Source of the DNA: Chlamydiales bacterium
GTDB lineage: Bacteria; Chlamydiota; Chlamydiia; Chlamydiales; JARBTQ01
NCBI GenBank assembly: GCA_029240075.1
Contig: JARBTQ010000023.1
Location: forward strand, 1 to 41,102
Length of the DNA stretch: 41,102 nt
Direction: 5' to 3'
Under the pieces are notes generated by a model, which was not told where the DNA came from, did not search any database, and was given only the letters and a program-made list of their open reading frames with translations. A program made the position numbers and the translations under genes. Position 1 is the stretch's first letter. Every line of letters begins with the position of its first letter. Positions 1 to 7,910 of this stretch are shown one piece after another.

Positions 1-455
<455 letters not shown>

Positions 456-463
456 CCTTTTTT

Positions 464-509
464 TTCATTATCTCCTTGTTGCAAATGCTGCCAACAAGCA
501 GATAATGAA
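464..509 (+). other. 23S-5S spacer hairpin, likely processing stem
   Basis: A 10-bp perfect stem (TTCATTATCT at 464-473 with AGATAATGAA at 500-509) continues into TTGTTG (476-481) paired with CAACAA (492-497). It lies between 23S and 5S. A second stem follows, AAGCGCT (508-514) with AGCGCTT (530-536). Such stems in rRNA spacers are usual RNase III or maturation sites; that role is inferred. Confidence 0.6.
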
Positions 510-581
510 GCGCTGCTCAAAGCTTTTCAAGCGCTTATTTCAGTGAGTCTTTTATAAGGCAATACGACAATTTTCAATATC

Positions 582-696
582 TTGGTGGTCATAGAGAGGG
601 GGCCACACCTGATCCCATTTCGAACTCAGAAGTAAAGACCCTCATCGCCGATGGTACTGCACACAAGAGTGTGGGAGAGTAGGTCGCCGCCAAGTT
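582..696 (+). rRNA. rrf: 5S rRNA
   Basis: A complete 5S rRNA. The 5' TTGGTGG pairs with the 3' CCGCCAAG as helix I. The conserved CGAACTCAGAAGT loop segment lies at about 621-633, and GATGGTACTGC is followed by AGAGTGTGGGAGAGTAGG. Its length is about 115 nt. It is the only copy in the array with the normal loop and helix structure, so it is taken as the functional one. A terminator follows directly. Confidence 0.95.
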
Positions 697-704
697 TTTC
701 TTTT

Positions 705-735
705 GCCCTAGCAATCATTGTCTAGGGCCTTTTTT
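705..735 (+). terminator. rRNA operon terminator
   Basis: GCCCTAG (705-711) pairs with CTAGGGC (722-728) across a 10-nt loop and is followed by a T-run. This is a classic intrinsic terminator just after 5S. Versions of it recur after the degenerate 5S copies, at about 1605-1640 and 1918-1932. Confidence 0.85.
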
Positions 736-785
736 TGCCCTAATTTTTTGGTTAGTAAATTATCTCTTTGCAGAGTTAAAAGCAT

Positions 786-913
786 TTGGTAGTTATAGAG
801 AAGAAGTTTTGCAGCTGATCCCATTGCGAACTCAGAACTTAAGTGCAAAGGGGGCCCCTCATCGCCAATGGACCTGCACGCAAGAGTGTGGGAGAGGAAG
901 TCGCCGCCAAGTT
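786..913 (+). pseudogene. Degenerate 5S rRNA copy 2
   Basis: Similar to the intact 5S along its whole length: TTGGTAGTTATAGAG at the 5' end, CGAACTCAGAA in the middle, and GAGTGTGGGAGAG then GCCGCCAAG at the 3' end. The loop after CTCAGAA is changed and lengthened by about 12 nt, including AAGTGCA and GGGGGCCCC. The inserted GTGCA (843-847) can pair with TGCAC (875-879), so the RNA could fold differently from 5S. Probably non-functional as 5S. Confidence 0.85.
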
Positions 914-976
914 TTTCTTTTGCCCTCGCAATCATAGATTAGAGCTGTTGCCTAACTTTCTGTCGGTTGCTCTGAT

Positions 977-1009
977 AGAGCTTTGCAAAAAAGATTTTGC
1001 ATCAGGTCT
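977..1009 (+). repeat. Short inverted repeat, AGACCTTTGCAAAA family
   Basis: AGAGCTTTGCAAAA (977-990) faces TTTTGCATCAGGTCT (995-1009) across about 4 nt. The same structure recurs at 1881-1913 inside the last 5S-like unit, and single arms occur elsewhere in the window. It looks like two abutting transposon ends or a tiny palindromic repeat. Confidence 0.6.
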
Positions 1010-1078
1010 ATTGTCTAGGGCCTTTTTTTGCCCTCATTTTTTGGTTAGTAAATTATCTCTTTGCAGAGTTAAAAGCAT

Positions 1079-1204
1079 TTAGAAGTTAAAAAAGAAGTTT
1101 GACACCTGCTCTCATTGCGAACTCAGAACTTAAGTGCAAAGCGGCCCCCTCATCGCCGATGGACCTGCACGCAAGAGTGTGGGAGAGTAGGTCGCTGCTA
1201 AGTT
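1079..1204 (+). pseudogene. Degenerate 5S rRNA copy 3
   Basis: Carries the same altered loop as copy 2 (CTTAAGTGCAAAG then GCCCCCTCATCGCC) and ends GTCGCTGCTAAG. Its 5' end TTAG and 3' CTAA are both changed relative to TTGG and CCAA in the intact copy, so the outer pairing is kept. It has no close terminator hairpin of the 705-735 type. Confidence 0.8.
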
Positions 1205-1306
1205 TTTCTTTTGCCCTAAGTTTTTGGTGAATCAATTGTAACTGCTCGGTCTTGAAATCATTAGAAAATATTTCCCATTTTAGAATTAGCTTAAAATTAA
1301 TTGATA

Positions 1307-1392
1307 CCCCGGTAGGGGAATAACTAAACTAGCCCCGCACTTTAGTGTGGGGACATAGATTACAATATACAAATGCACTAGGGATCTAGTGC
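1307..1392. other. Cluster of three hairpins inside the 5S-like array
   Basis: Three compact stems lie in a row: CCCC/GGGG with loop GGTA (1307-1318), CCCCGCAC with GTGTGGGG (1333-1352, one G-T pair), and GCACTAG with CTAGTGC around GGAT (1375-1392, perfect). The 263-nt stretch 1205-1467 otherwise has no gene. The cluster might be a small RNA or remnants of an inserted element; no family was recognised. Confidence 0.4.
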
Positions 1393-1467
1393 TAGAAATA
1401 AAATCTCTACACCATTTTAGATACTGAACGATTACGATAAATCATCTTCCTCTAGTGTCAGAAGGAT

Positions 1468-1596
1468 TTAGTAGTTATCAAGAAGAGAGGTTTTACACCT
1501 ACTCCCATACGAACTCAGAACTTAAGTGCAAAGGGGGCCCCTCATCGCCACTGGACCTGCACGGAAGAGTGTAGGAAAGGAAGTTGCTGCCAAGTT
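1468..1596 (+). pseudogene. Degenerate 5S rRNA copy 4
   Basis: Same altered loop (ACTTAAGTGCAAAGGGGG) and a worn 3' half (AGTGTAGGAAAGGAAG, then TTGCTGCCAAG). It is followed by the CTAGGGC-type terminator near 1605-1637. This is the most decayed of the full-length copies: the end pairing has an A-C mismatch and the conserved GTGGGAGAG is changed. Confidence 0.8.
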
Positions 1597-1689
1597 TTTC
1601 TTTTGCCCTAGCAATCACAGATTGTCTAGGGCCTTTTTTTGCCCTAATTTTTTGGTAGAGAAATCATCTCTTTGCAGAGTTAAAAGCAT

Positions 1690-1816
1690 TTGGTAGTTAT
1701 AGAGAAGAAGTTTGACACCTGCTCTCATTGCGAACTCAGAACTTAAGTGCAAAGGGGACCCCTCATCGCCGATGGACCTGCACACAAGAGTGTGGGAGAG
1801 GAAGTCGCCGCCAAGT
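1690..1816 (+). pseudogene. Degenerate 5S rRNA copy 5
   Basis: Nearly the same as copies 2 and 3, with the shared 12-nt loop expansion and the GTGCA/TGCAC complementarity. It is preceded by the same leader (ATCTCTTTGCAGAGTTAAAA) as copies 2 and 3. A further leader copy with about 12 nt of a sixth unit (TTTGGTCGTTGTT) ends near 1996, so the array stops inside a unit. Confidence 0.8.
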
Positions 1817-1880
1817 TTTTCTTTTGCCCTAGCAATCACAGATTAGAGCTGTTGCCTAACTTTCTGTCGGTTGCTCTGAT

Positions 1881-1913
1881 AGACCTTTGCAAAAAAGATT
1901 TTGCATGAGGTCT
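1881..1913 (+). repeat. Short inverted repeat, AGACCTTTGCAAAA family
   Basis: AGACCTTTGCAAAA (1881-1894) faces TTTTGCATGAGGTCT (1899-1913). It is the better-preserved twin of 977-1009 and lies between a degenerate 5S copy and its terminator. Confidence 0.6.
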
Positions 1914-2056
1914 CTTGTCTAGGGCCTTTTTTTGCCCTCATTTTTTGGTAGAGAAATCATCTCTTTGCAGAGTTAAAAGGATTTGGTCGTTGTTAATGGA
2001 AACCATAGCTTTATTTATGGCTTTTGTTAATGCTTCCTCTTTAATATGTTAGTTTT

Positions 2057-3352
2057 TTATTTGTGATAGGAGCTTGAAGTTTGAAGATTTATTGTCTTTT
2101 TAGTAGGTTCTGGTAATACTTGATAAAGTAAATTTTGAAAGTCTGGATCGGACTTCTTAAAACCCACTTGCGTATTATTTGCTAAATTATCACAGTAAAA
2201 TTCTTTTCTGGGCAGTGTAGAAGAGGTTAGAAACATTGATGAAAAATAAGGGGTGCTTTTTGCGGCTTCAATTACCTCTAAATCTTCTTTCAGTTTAGGA
2301 CTAGTAAATTCAAAAGCTCCTTTGGATCTTTTAATAGCAGCAAGAACCACCTCCTTATCGTTTTTGAATTTGCTGTCAGCAAATTCTAAGGCAAGCCCAT
2401 CATTCATCACAGCAGCAAGTACCATTTCTTTATCATTTTTAAAATAAGATGGAAGATATTCTAAATGAGAGCCTGAGATTTTAACAATTGCAAAAGCAAC
2501 ATCGCGATCTCCACCGAATATCTCTAAAGCAGATGATAAGAATTCGTCTAAGACCATAGAACCGAGCTCTTCTAGATAGTAGCGAATATTATTATATAAT
2601 CTTATTTCAGGATTACGAAAGAACAATCGAAGGTCTATTTCATGCAGTATCTTAAGAAATTTGAGTAAAGAATAAGAGCTCTCAAGCAATTCTGGTTCAT
2701 CCATCAAATAAATGAATAGAGGCACCCAAATCTTCTTATGCTCCATATCTAGTAAATTAAGGTAAGGGCTATGCTCTATAGTCTCTAAAAAAGAAGTAAT
2801 CTCTTCATAATCTGGTATGCAAGACGAAGTACTTATCTGTAACCAATCTTGTAAAGCTCTTAATTCTGTGGCATCTTTATGAGGAAAAGTAGCTTGATAA
2901 GGTAAGGAAAAAATTTTATCTGCACAAAAGTAGGTAGGACGAAGTTTTATAAATTTACACAGTAAAGCAGCGGATTGCCTTGTGAGTAGAGTAGGTGTTT
3001 TAATAAATGGCTTAAGAAGCTGCTCAAAACTTGTATTTGCCTTTTTTAATAGTTTTTTAGCAACTTGCTCCTCAAAGTATTTTAGATAAGGTAAGATTAA
3101 ATCTTCTTGAGTATTTTCTCCTTCCAAAATAGATGAAATAACAGGGATCTGCTTACAGAATGAGAGTTGTGAAATTCTTTTAGAAGTAAGATTAATTGCT
3201 TTATGAGCTTTTAAATCCAAATGTTTAAAAATTTCAATGAGCAACTCATTTGGTAGAGTACCTAACTTTAAGCTCATGTTAGGCTCTTGGACGATAGGGA
3301 TTACAGAGTTGCTGCTATTATTTGTAGGATACGTTTCAAGGAAATTAGCCAT
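2057..3352 (-). CDS. F-box protein with DUF4116-like repeats, putative host-directed effector
   Basis: A 431-residue protein. Residues about 33-65 match the F-box pattern (LPNELLIEIFKHLDLKAHKA, then NLTSKRISQL), the fold that docks substrates to the eukaryotic SCF ubiquitin ligase through Skp1. Residues about 280-375 hold three or so repeats of the type KNDKEVVLAAI with LEFADSKF, resembling DUF4116 repeats that are common in amoeba symbionts. The middle is helical and not recognised. GGAG lies 7 nt before the ATG. The next gene upstream on this strand is a broken paralogue. No signal peptide is seen, so secretion by a type III or IV system into the amoeba host is inferred from the domain type, not shown. 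Confidence 0.75.
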   Translation of the reverse strand: MANFLETYPTNNSSNSVIPIVQEPNMSLKLGTLPNELLIEIFKHLDLKAHKAINLTSKRISQLSFCKQIPVISSILEGENTQEDLILPYLKYFEEQVAKKLLKKANTSFEQLLKPFIKTPTLLTRQSAALLCKFIKLRPTYFCADKIFSLPYQATFPHKDATELRALQDWLQISTSSCIPDYEEITSFLETIEHSPYLNLLDMEHKKIWVPLFIYLMDEPELLESSYSLLKFLKILHEIDLRLFFRNPEIRLYNNIRYYLEELGSMVLDEFLSSALEIFGGDRDVAFAIVKISGSHLEYLPSYFKNDKEMVLAAVMNDGLALEFADSKFKNDKEVVLAAIKRSKGAFEFTSPKLKEDLEVIEAAKSTPYFSSMFLTSSTLPRKEFYCDNLANNTQVGFKKSDPDFQNLLYQVLPEPTKKTINLQTSSSYHK

Positions 3353-3884
3353 TTTAAATGCTCCATTATTAAATAGTTAGGGTAGATGCAGCGATGTATT
3401 TCTTTAGAAGAGGACCTTTTAATCAGCTAATAATTTCTTACTTTATTTGAAGCCTTATATAAAGGTACGATCTTTTTTTAACAATAAATCTCTTTGGCAG
3501 CTAATAAATAGCAGAAGGTTAGAACTTCGAGGTAAATTTATTATTGACTAGTTAAGTAGACCATATAGGGAGCATATCGAAAGAGCTGTTTGCTTCAAAA
3601 AGAGGTGATGTTTTTTAGAATTTTCATCTAATTTAAAGCGAGTTTTTGTTGGAAATGATTCCATTCTATTAAAATGGATACTGTCCCTTTAAACAATAAG
3701 TCAAAAGAGGGATAGCAAGTATAGAGAAGGAAGGGGAGTTGCCCTAATAAACCTTTGTAAAGAGTATCTTACAAAGGTTTATTCTTAGGTTAATCTTTAA
3801 GATCGTTCAAAGGCTATTATCAATCTTATGTAGCAAAGATAAATATAGTCTGAAGACATTTTACGACTTTTGAAAAGAAAATTA
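3353..3884. other. Gene-free stretch between the F-box paralogues
   Basis: 532 nt with no supported gene. It holds the leader of the downstream F-box gene and one strong palindrome (3746-3783, listed separately). No promoter could be placed with confidence. Confidence 0.5.
3746..3783. repeat. Perfect 15-bp inverted repeat
   Basis: AATAAACCTTTGTAA (3746-3760) and TTACAAAGGTTTATT (3769-3783) flank an 8-nt loop. There is no adjacent T-run, so it is not a standard terminator. The arm resembles the AATAGACCTTTGCAAA arm of the repeats at 977, 1881 and 24267, so it may be a diverged member of the same family. Confidence 0.65.
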
Positions 3885-5015
3885 TTATGCCTTTCCATAA
3901 GCTTTAACAGCAGCCAATACAACTTCTCTACTATTATTAAGGTTATTATTGGTATATTCTAAAGCTTGCCCATTCAGTTGTACGGCGGCTAAAACAGTAT
4001 TTAGTCCTGTTCTTAATGAACATGGCCGGTCGGAAAAGGGAGGATGATTTGTTAGAAAATCAAAATGCTTTACAACATTATCAATGGCACTCTGAACAAT
4101 TTGATCACCTTCAAAAGTATTTATAGCTGATAATAAAAATTGTTCCAAATATTCACGTTGCAATCTATCAAAAATATTTCCCATAGCTTCTGGAGAATAA
4201 TTTCTTAAAAGGATCTTATCGAAAACTCTGAGAAAATTTAATACAAGGCTGCGGACTTGTAATAATACGGGTTGTGTCATTAGATAAGTAAATAGAGGTA
4301 TCCAGACCATTTGGTCTTCTGAGTTGTATAGTCTAATATAGTGACTACTTTCTGATATATCTAAAAAACTGACTATTTGCTCGCTACTAAGGCAGGTCTT
4401 ATTTCTAATAATTTGAGGCCAATTTTCTATAACGGTTAATTCAGCTAAGTCCTTAGGAGGAAACAGATTTTTATATGGTAGCTCAAAGATCTCCTTTTGA
4501 GATATATGTTCAGCAAACTTTGTGGGTTGGTTAGTTGTAGGATGTTCTGTTGTAAGAGGCCGTCTATGATTTAACTCTAGAAATCTGCACATTAAAGCTG
4601 TAGATTGTTTTTTCAAAAGGTGAGGCTTTTGATGGTTTAAGAGTATAAAATCCTTTAAGCTTCGGTTTGCTTTTAGCTCCAAGTTGTAATCTAAACCATC
4701 TTTTATTAATTTCAAATAGGGTAAAGTTAGTTTGGACGGAGTAGCTCCTTCTTGCAAAATAGTTACTATAATGGGGACTTGTCTATAGAAAGAGTATTGA
4801 GCAATTTGCCTCGATGTTAGATCAAGGGCCTTATGGTCTTTTAAATCCAAATCTTTGAATATTTAGATAAGTAGTTCACCAGGTAAGCCTTCTAGCCCAC
4901 TAAGCTGTTTTTTAGATGGCTCAGCACAGCTAACAAGATTTTCCTCTAAACTCATCGGCTTTTTTGGGAAAGAATAGCAACTATTTGTTACGCTTGGTGT
5001 TGAAAAAGAAGACAT
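3885..5015 (-). pseudogene. F-box/DUF4116-type gene interrupted by a nonsense codon
   Basis: Paralogue of the 2057-3352 gene. From the ATG at 5015, preceded by GAGGTATTTAAAG, the frame runs 50 codons into an F-box (LPGELLI), meets TAA at 4865-4863, then continues in frame as IFKDLDLKDHKALDLTSRQI and on to 3885. In the intact paralogue the interrupted codon is Glu (LLIEIF), so one GAA-to-TAA change explains the break. The open frame restarting at 4850 (321 codons) lacks half the F-box. The C-terminus stops inside the second DUF4116-like repeat, shorter than the paralogue, and a second in-frame stop follows soon after. Readthrough or a separate short product is possible but unproven. Confidence 0.75.
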
Positions 5016-5354
5016 CTTTAAATACCTCATAATTTAAGTTTGCCTACAGTATGTAAAAAGACGCAATAGACCTTTTGCCAAACCCGTTTTTCAGGGGTTT
5101 ATAAGAATACCCGATAAAGAGGTATACAAGCGGTCTGATGAAAAATTTTCTTAATTTAATATTTTTCAAATCTATGTTCTTCATCTGGTCTACTATAGAA
5201 TCCTATGGGCTCTCTGTCAAGCTGGTCTTTTTAGCCCTATGCTATTAAGCGCATAACTCCTAAATTTTTCAAAAAAAGCTTTGCTTGTTGTCGCGGTTGT
5301 TTTATCTTATTACCATTACTTTTTAACAGAAAAAAGCACTAATTTGAGATAGGT
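5016..5354. other. Intergenic region upstream of rlmD
   Basis: 339 nt without a gene. It separates two divergent genes and should hold both promoters; none is clear enough to place. It contains one arm of the dispersed AATAGACCTTTTGC motif (5065-5078) and a weak AAACCC/GGGTTT hairpin (5080-5100). Confidence 0.45.
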
Positions 5355-6806
5355 ATGAAGCATATAGGATACAAAGCACAAGTTGAAGTAAAGGGATTTG
5401 AGGAAGGGGGACTAGGAGTTACCTCTTTGGAGCTGCCAAATAAACAGAAGCCTTCGAAAGTAGTGATTCCAGAATCTATTCCTGGTGAGATTATAGATAT
5501 CGAGTTGCACCATATTCATAAAAAAGATTATTGGGCTGAAATCAACCAAATGCACCGAGCTTCCCCCTACAGAACAAAACCAGAGTGCAAACATTTTGGG
5601 GTTTGTGGAGGATGCCGCTGGCAACATATGTCTTATGAGGGACAATTACGTTATAAACAACAAGGGGTCTATGCTTTATTTCAACCTTTGTTACCATCAG
5701 AACAACTTAATCAAGTTTTTCATACTATCGCTCCTTGTGAATCCCCGTGGCACTACCGCAATAAAATGGAGTTCTCATTCAATCATGTTGGTGTGGAAGA
5801 GACTCCTGTACTTGGACTTATTGAACTGGGAAGAAAGCAAAGAGTTGGCAATTTAACAATGTGTCCGATTTCACAACCTTGGATGGCTGAAGTTTTAGAT
5901 GTAGTGAGAGGCTGGTGGGCAGAAAGCGGTTTAAAAGCTTACTCTGTCACACGCAATATAGGGGCTTTAAAAACTTTAACCGTACGTCAGGGGATCCGTA
6001 CAGGAGATAAAATGTTAATTTTGACAGCCACCAATCAAGGCGGAGTGGAAGTTACAGCTGAGCATAAGGAACGATTCGTCGAAGCTCTTAGAAGTTTCTT
6101 TGGTCAAGCCTTTAGTCATGTTAGCATCTATTTTTGCTTACATATCGCACAAAGGGGACAACCTACTCGATGGGATTATCAACATTTAGCTGGTCCGGCT
6201 GAAATTCGGGAAACCCTTTATTCTAAAAAAGGGGATGGTTCTATTCAAAATCTTACTTTTTCAATTAGTCCATCAGCTTTTTTCCAGCCAAATACGTTAC
6301 AAGCAGAAAAGCTTTATACGTTAGCTTTAGAAAAAGCACAAATTAAGCCTGACAATACTGTATATGATCTATATTGTGGAACAGCTACTTTTGGTTTATT
6401 TGCGTCTAGTTATGGGAAGCATGTTTATGGAGTAGAGTTGAATGCTCATGCAGTTGCTGACGGCAATAAAAATATTCAAACAAATGGGCTAGGAGATCGG
6501 ATTCAACTGACTGTTGGAGATGTCGGTGAAGTTCTTAGGACATGGAAAATGCAGGGAAATATTCCTAAACCAGATGTGGTATTAGTCGATCCTCCTAGAG
6601 CAGGGTTAAGTCCTCAAGCTTTACAACATCTTACTATGCTTATGGCTGAAAAAATAGTTTATTTATCCTGTAATCCCACAACGCAAGCAGAAAATGTAAA
6701 ATATCTTCTGCAAGCAGGGTATCAGATTGAGTTCATTCAGCCTGTTGATCAATTTCCTCAAACTCCTCATATTGAGAATATTGTGATCCTGTCGTATAAG
6801 GCATGA
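5355..6806 (+). CDS. rlmD: 23S rRNA (uracil-5)-methyltransferase, RlmD/RumA family
   Basis: A 483-residue enzyme that transfers a methyl group from S-adenosylmethionine to C5 of a uridine in 23S rRNA. The N-terminus (about 1-65) looks like a TRAM RNA-binding domain. Iron-sulfur ligands appear as C78, C84, C87 (CKHFGVCGGC) and C170. The Rossmann part has YDLYCGTATFGLFAS, then DPPRAGL, then the catalytic cysteine C439 in YLSCNPTTQAEN and the base E474 in HIEN. Length fits the family. The exact target uridine (1939 or another) cannot be told from sequence, as chlamydiae carry more than one member. It is followed by its own terminator, so it is probably transcribed alone. Confidence 0.9.
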   Translation: MKHIGYKAQVEVKGFEEGGLGVTSLELPNKQKPSKVVIPESIPGEIIDIELHHIHKKDYWAEINQMHRASPYRTKPECKHFGVCGGCRWQHMSYEGQLRYKQQGVYALFQPLLPSEQLNQVFHTIAPCESPWHYRNKMEFSFNHVGVEETPVLGLIELGRKQRVGNLTMCPISQPWMAEVLDVVRGWWAESGLKAYSVTRNIGALKTLTVRQGIRTGDKMLILTATNQGGVEVTAEHKERFVEALRSFFGQAFSHVSIYFCLHIAQRGQPTRWDYQHLAGPAEIRETLYSKKGDGSIQNLTFSISPSAFFQPNTLQAEKLYTLALEKAQIKPDNTVYDLYCGTATFGLFASSYGKHVYGVELNAHAVADGNKNIQTNGLGDRIQLTVGDVGEVLRTWKMQGNIPKPDVVLVDPPRAGLSPQALQHLTMLMAEKIVYLSCNPTTQAENVKYLLQAGYQIEFIQPVDQFPQTPHIENIVILSYKA

Positions 6807-6815
6807 TGTGTAACT

Positions 6816-6853
6816 AAAAGGCTTCTTCTACTATAAAGGGCTAGCCTTTTTAA
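6816..6853 (+). terminator. Terminator after rlmD
   Basis: AAAAGGCT (6816-6823) pairs with AGCCTTTT (6843-6850) and ends in a short T-run. Confidence 0.65.
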
Positions 6854-6987
6854 TTATTTTCTAGATCTTAGTTGTTTATAAATTGAGTTGTTAGCAAGTC
6901 GAGAATATGAGAAAAGGGGGAAAATACTCATTATTAGAGCTTATAAAAGGCTATTGTAAAAAGCCCTGTTAGAACGAATCAATCAAA

Positions 6988-7311
6988 ATGGATATAGGAA
7001 ATATGACTGCAGGAATAAAAGTGCAATTATTTGTAGGATGTTTATTGACATCGGAATTAAAATTGCAACTATCACTTAGTCAAAATTGGAAACAAGATAA
7101 ACTTTTTCCTGCAAATGACAAAGATTCTATAAAAGAAATTAGATATAAAGAAAAAGAGTATGTAGGATTTTTACTCGACGCTCCCAAAGTCTCGCTCAGA
7201 GAGACAGAGGCTAAGTTAAAGAAGTTGCAAATTCAGTTATCTGATTATTGTGAAAGTTTAGAGCCCGAGCAATTTAAGGCATACTTATTACCACAAATAT
7301 TTTTAGTATAG
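6988..7311 (+). CDS. Small protein of unknown function upstream of maf
   Basis: 107 codons, no recognised family. The protein is charged, with a predicted helical, coiled-coil-like C-terminal half (KVSLRETEAKLKKLQIQL). It ends 8 nt before maf and appears to head a four-gene unit. The ATG at 7003 is better placed than 6988, since AGGAA lies just upstream of it and nothing resembling a ribosome site precedes 6988. Its true length is therefore probably 102 residues. Confidence 0.65.
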   Translation: MDIGNMTAGIKVQLFVGCLLTSELKLQLSLSQNWKQDKLFPANDKDSIKEIRYKEKEYVGFLLDAPKVSLRETEAKLKKLQIQLSDYCESLEPEQFKAYLLPQIFLV

Positions 7312-7319
7312 GTGTCGTA

Positions 7320-7910
7320 GTGTTTGATGTTATTTTAGGCTCACAGTCACCACGCAGAAAAGATATATTAAACTATTTAAATATTCTTTTTAAGCAGTCA
7401 ACGCCCCCTTTTGATGAGGAAAAAATTATCTTTGAGGGAGACCCTATAAAGTATGTTAACCAGTTATCACGAGGTAAGTCTGCTTCTCTTGTAAAGGAAA
7501 AATCTAATGCCCTGCTCATAACAGCAGATACTATTGTTTATTGCGAGGGTAAAGTTTATAATAAGCCTCATACCTCACAGGAAGCTTTAGAATATTTATT
7601 AGCATTACAAGGGCGATGGCATAGTGTATATACGAGTGTTACCGTAAATTTAGAAGGGACTTCAATCACAGAGGTTGAAGAAACTCGCTTACTATTTCAC
7701 CCATTGTCGGTAGAAAAAATTCAGGCTTATCATAATCTAGTTACTTTCGAAGATAAGGCTGGAGGATATACTATACAAGGCCCCGGCGCTTTGATAGTAA
7801 AACAAATTGAGGGGTGCTTTTACAATGTTTTAGGGCTGCCACCTTCAACCTTACAACAATTATTATCTAAGCTTAATATCGATTTATGGGACTATACACT
7901 CAAAAAATAA
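7320..7910 (+). CDS. maf: Maf family nucleoside triphosphate pyrophosphatase
   Basis: 196 residues. Maf proteins hydrolyse dTTP/UTP or modified nucleotides to monophosphates as housekeeping. The N-terminal signature SQSPRRKDIL, the acidic PPFDEEKI segment, ITADTIV and KPHTSQEALEYL all match. The C-terminal GGYTIQGPGALIVKQIEGCFYNVLGLP is also typical (residues about 148-176). The start is a GTG at 7320, because the signature begins at residue 2-10 and no earlier start is available. Its 3' end overlaps the next gene by 25 nt, which implies coupled translation. Confidence 0.92.
   Translation: MFDVILGSQSPRRKDILNYLNILFKQSTPPFDEEKIIFEGDPIKYVNQLSRGKSASLVKEKSNALLITADTIVYCEGKVYNKPHTSQEALEYLLALQGRWHSVYTSVTVNLEGTSITEVEETRLLFHPLSVEKIQAYHNLVTFEDKAGGYTIQGPGALIVKQIEGCFYNVLGLPPSTLQQLLSKLNIDLWDYTLKK

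Noticed and set aside
582-1816. A CRISPR-like array, because of the regular repeats
   Set aside because: The repeated units are full-length 5S rRNA relatives with leaders and terminators, not 25-40 nt repeats with unique spacers.
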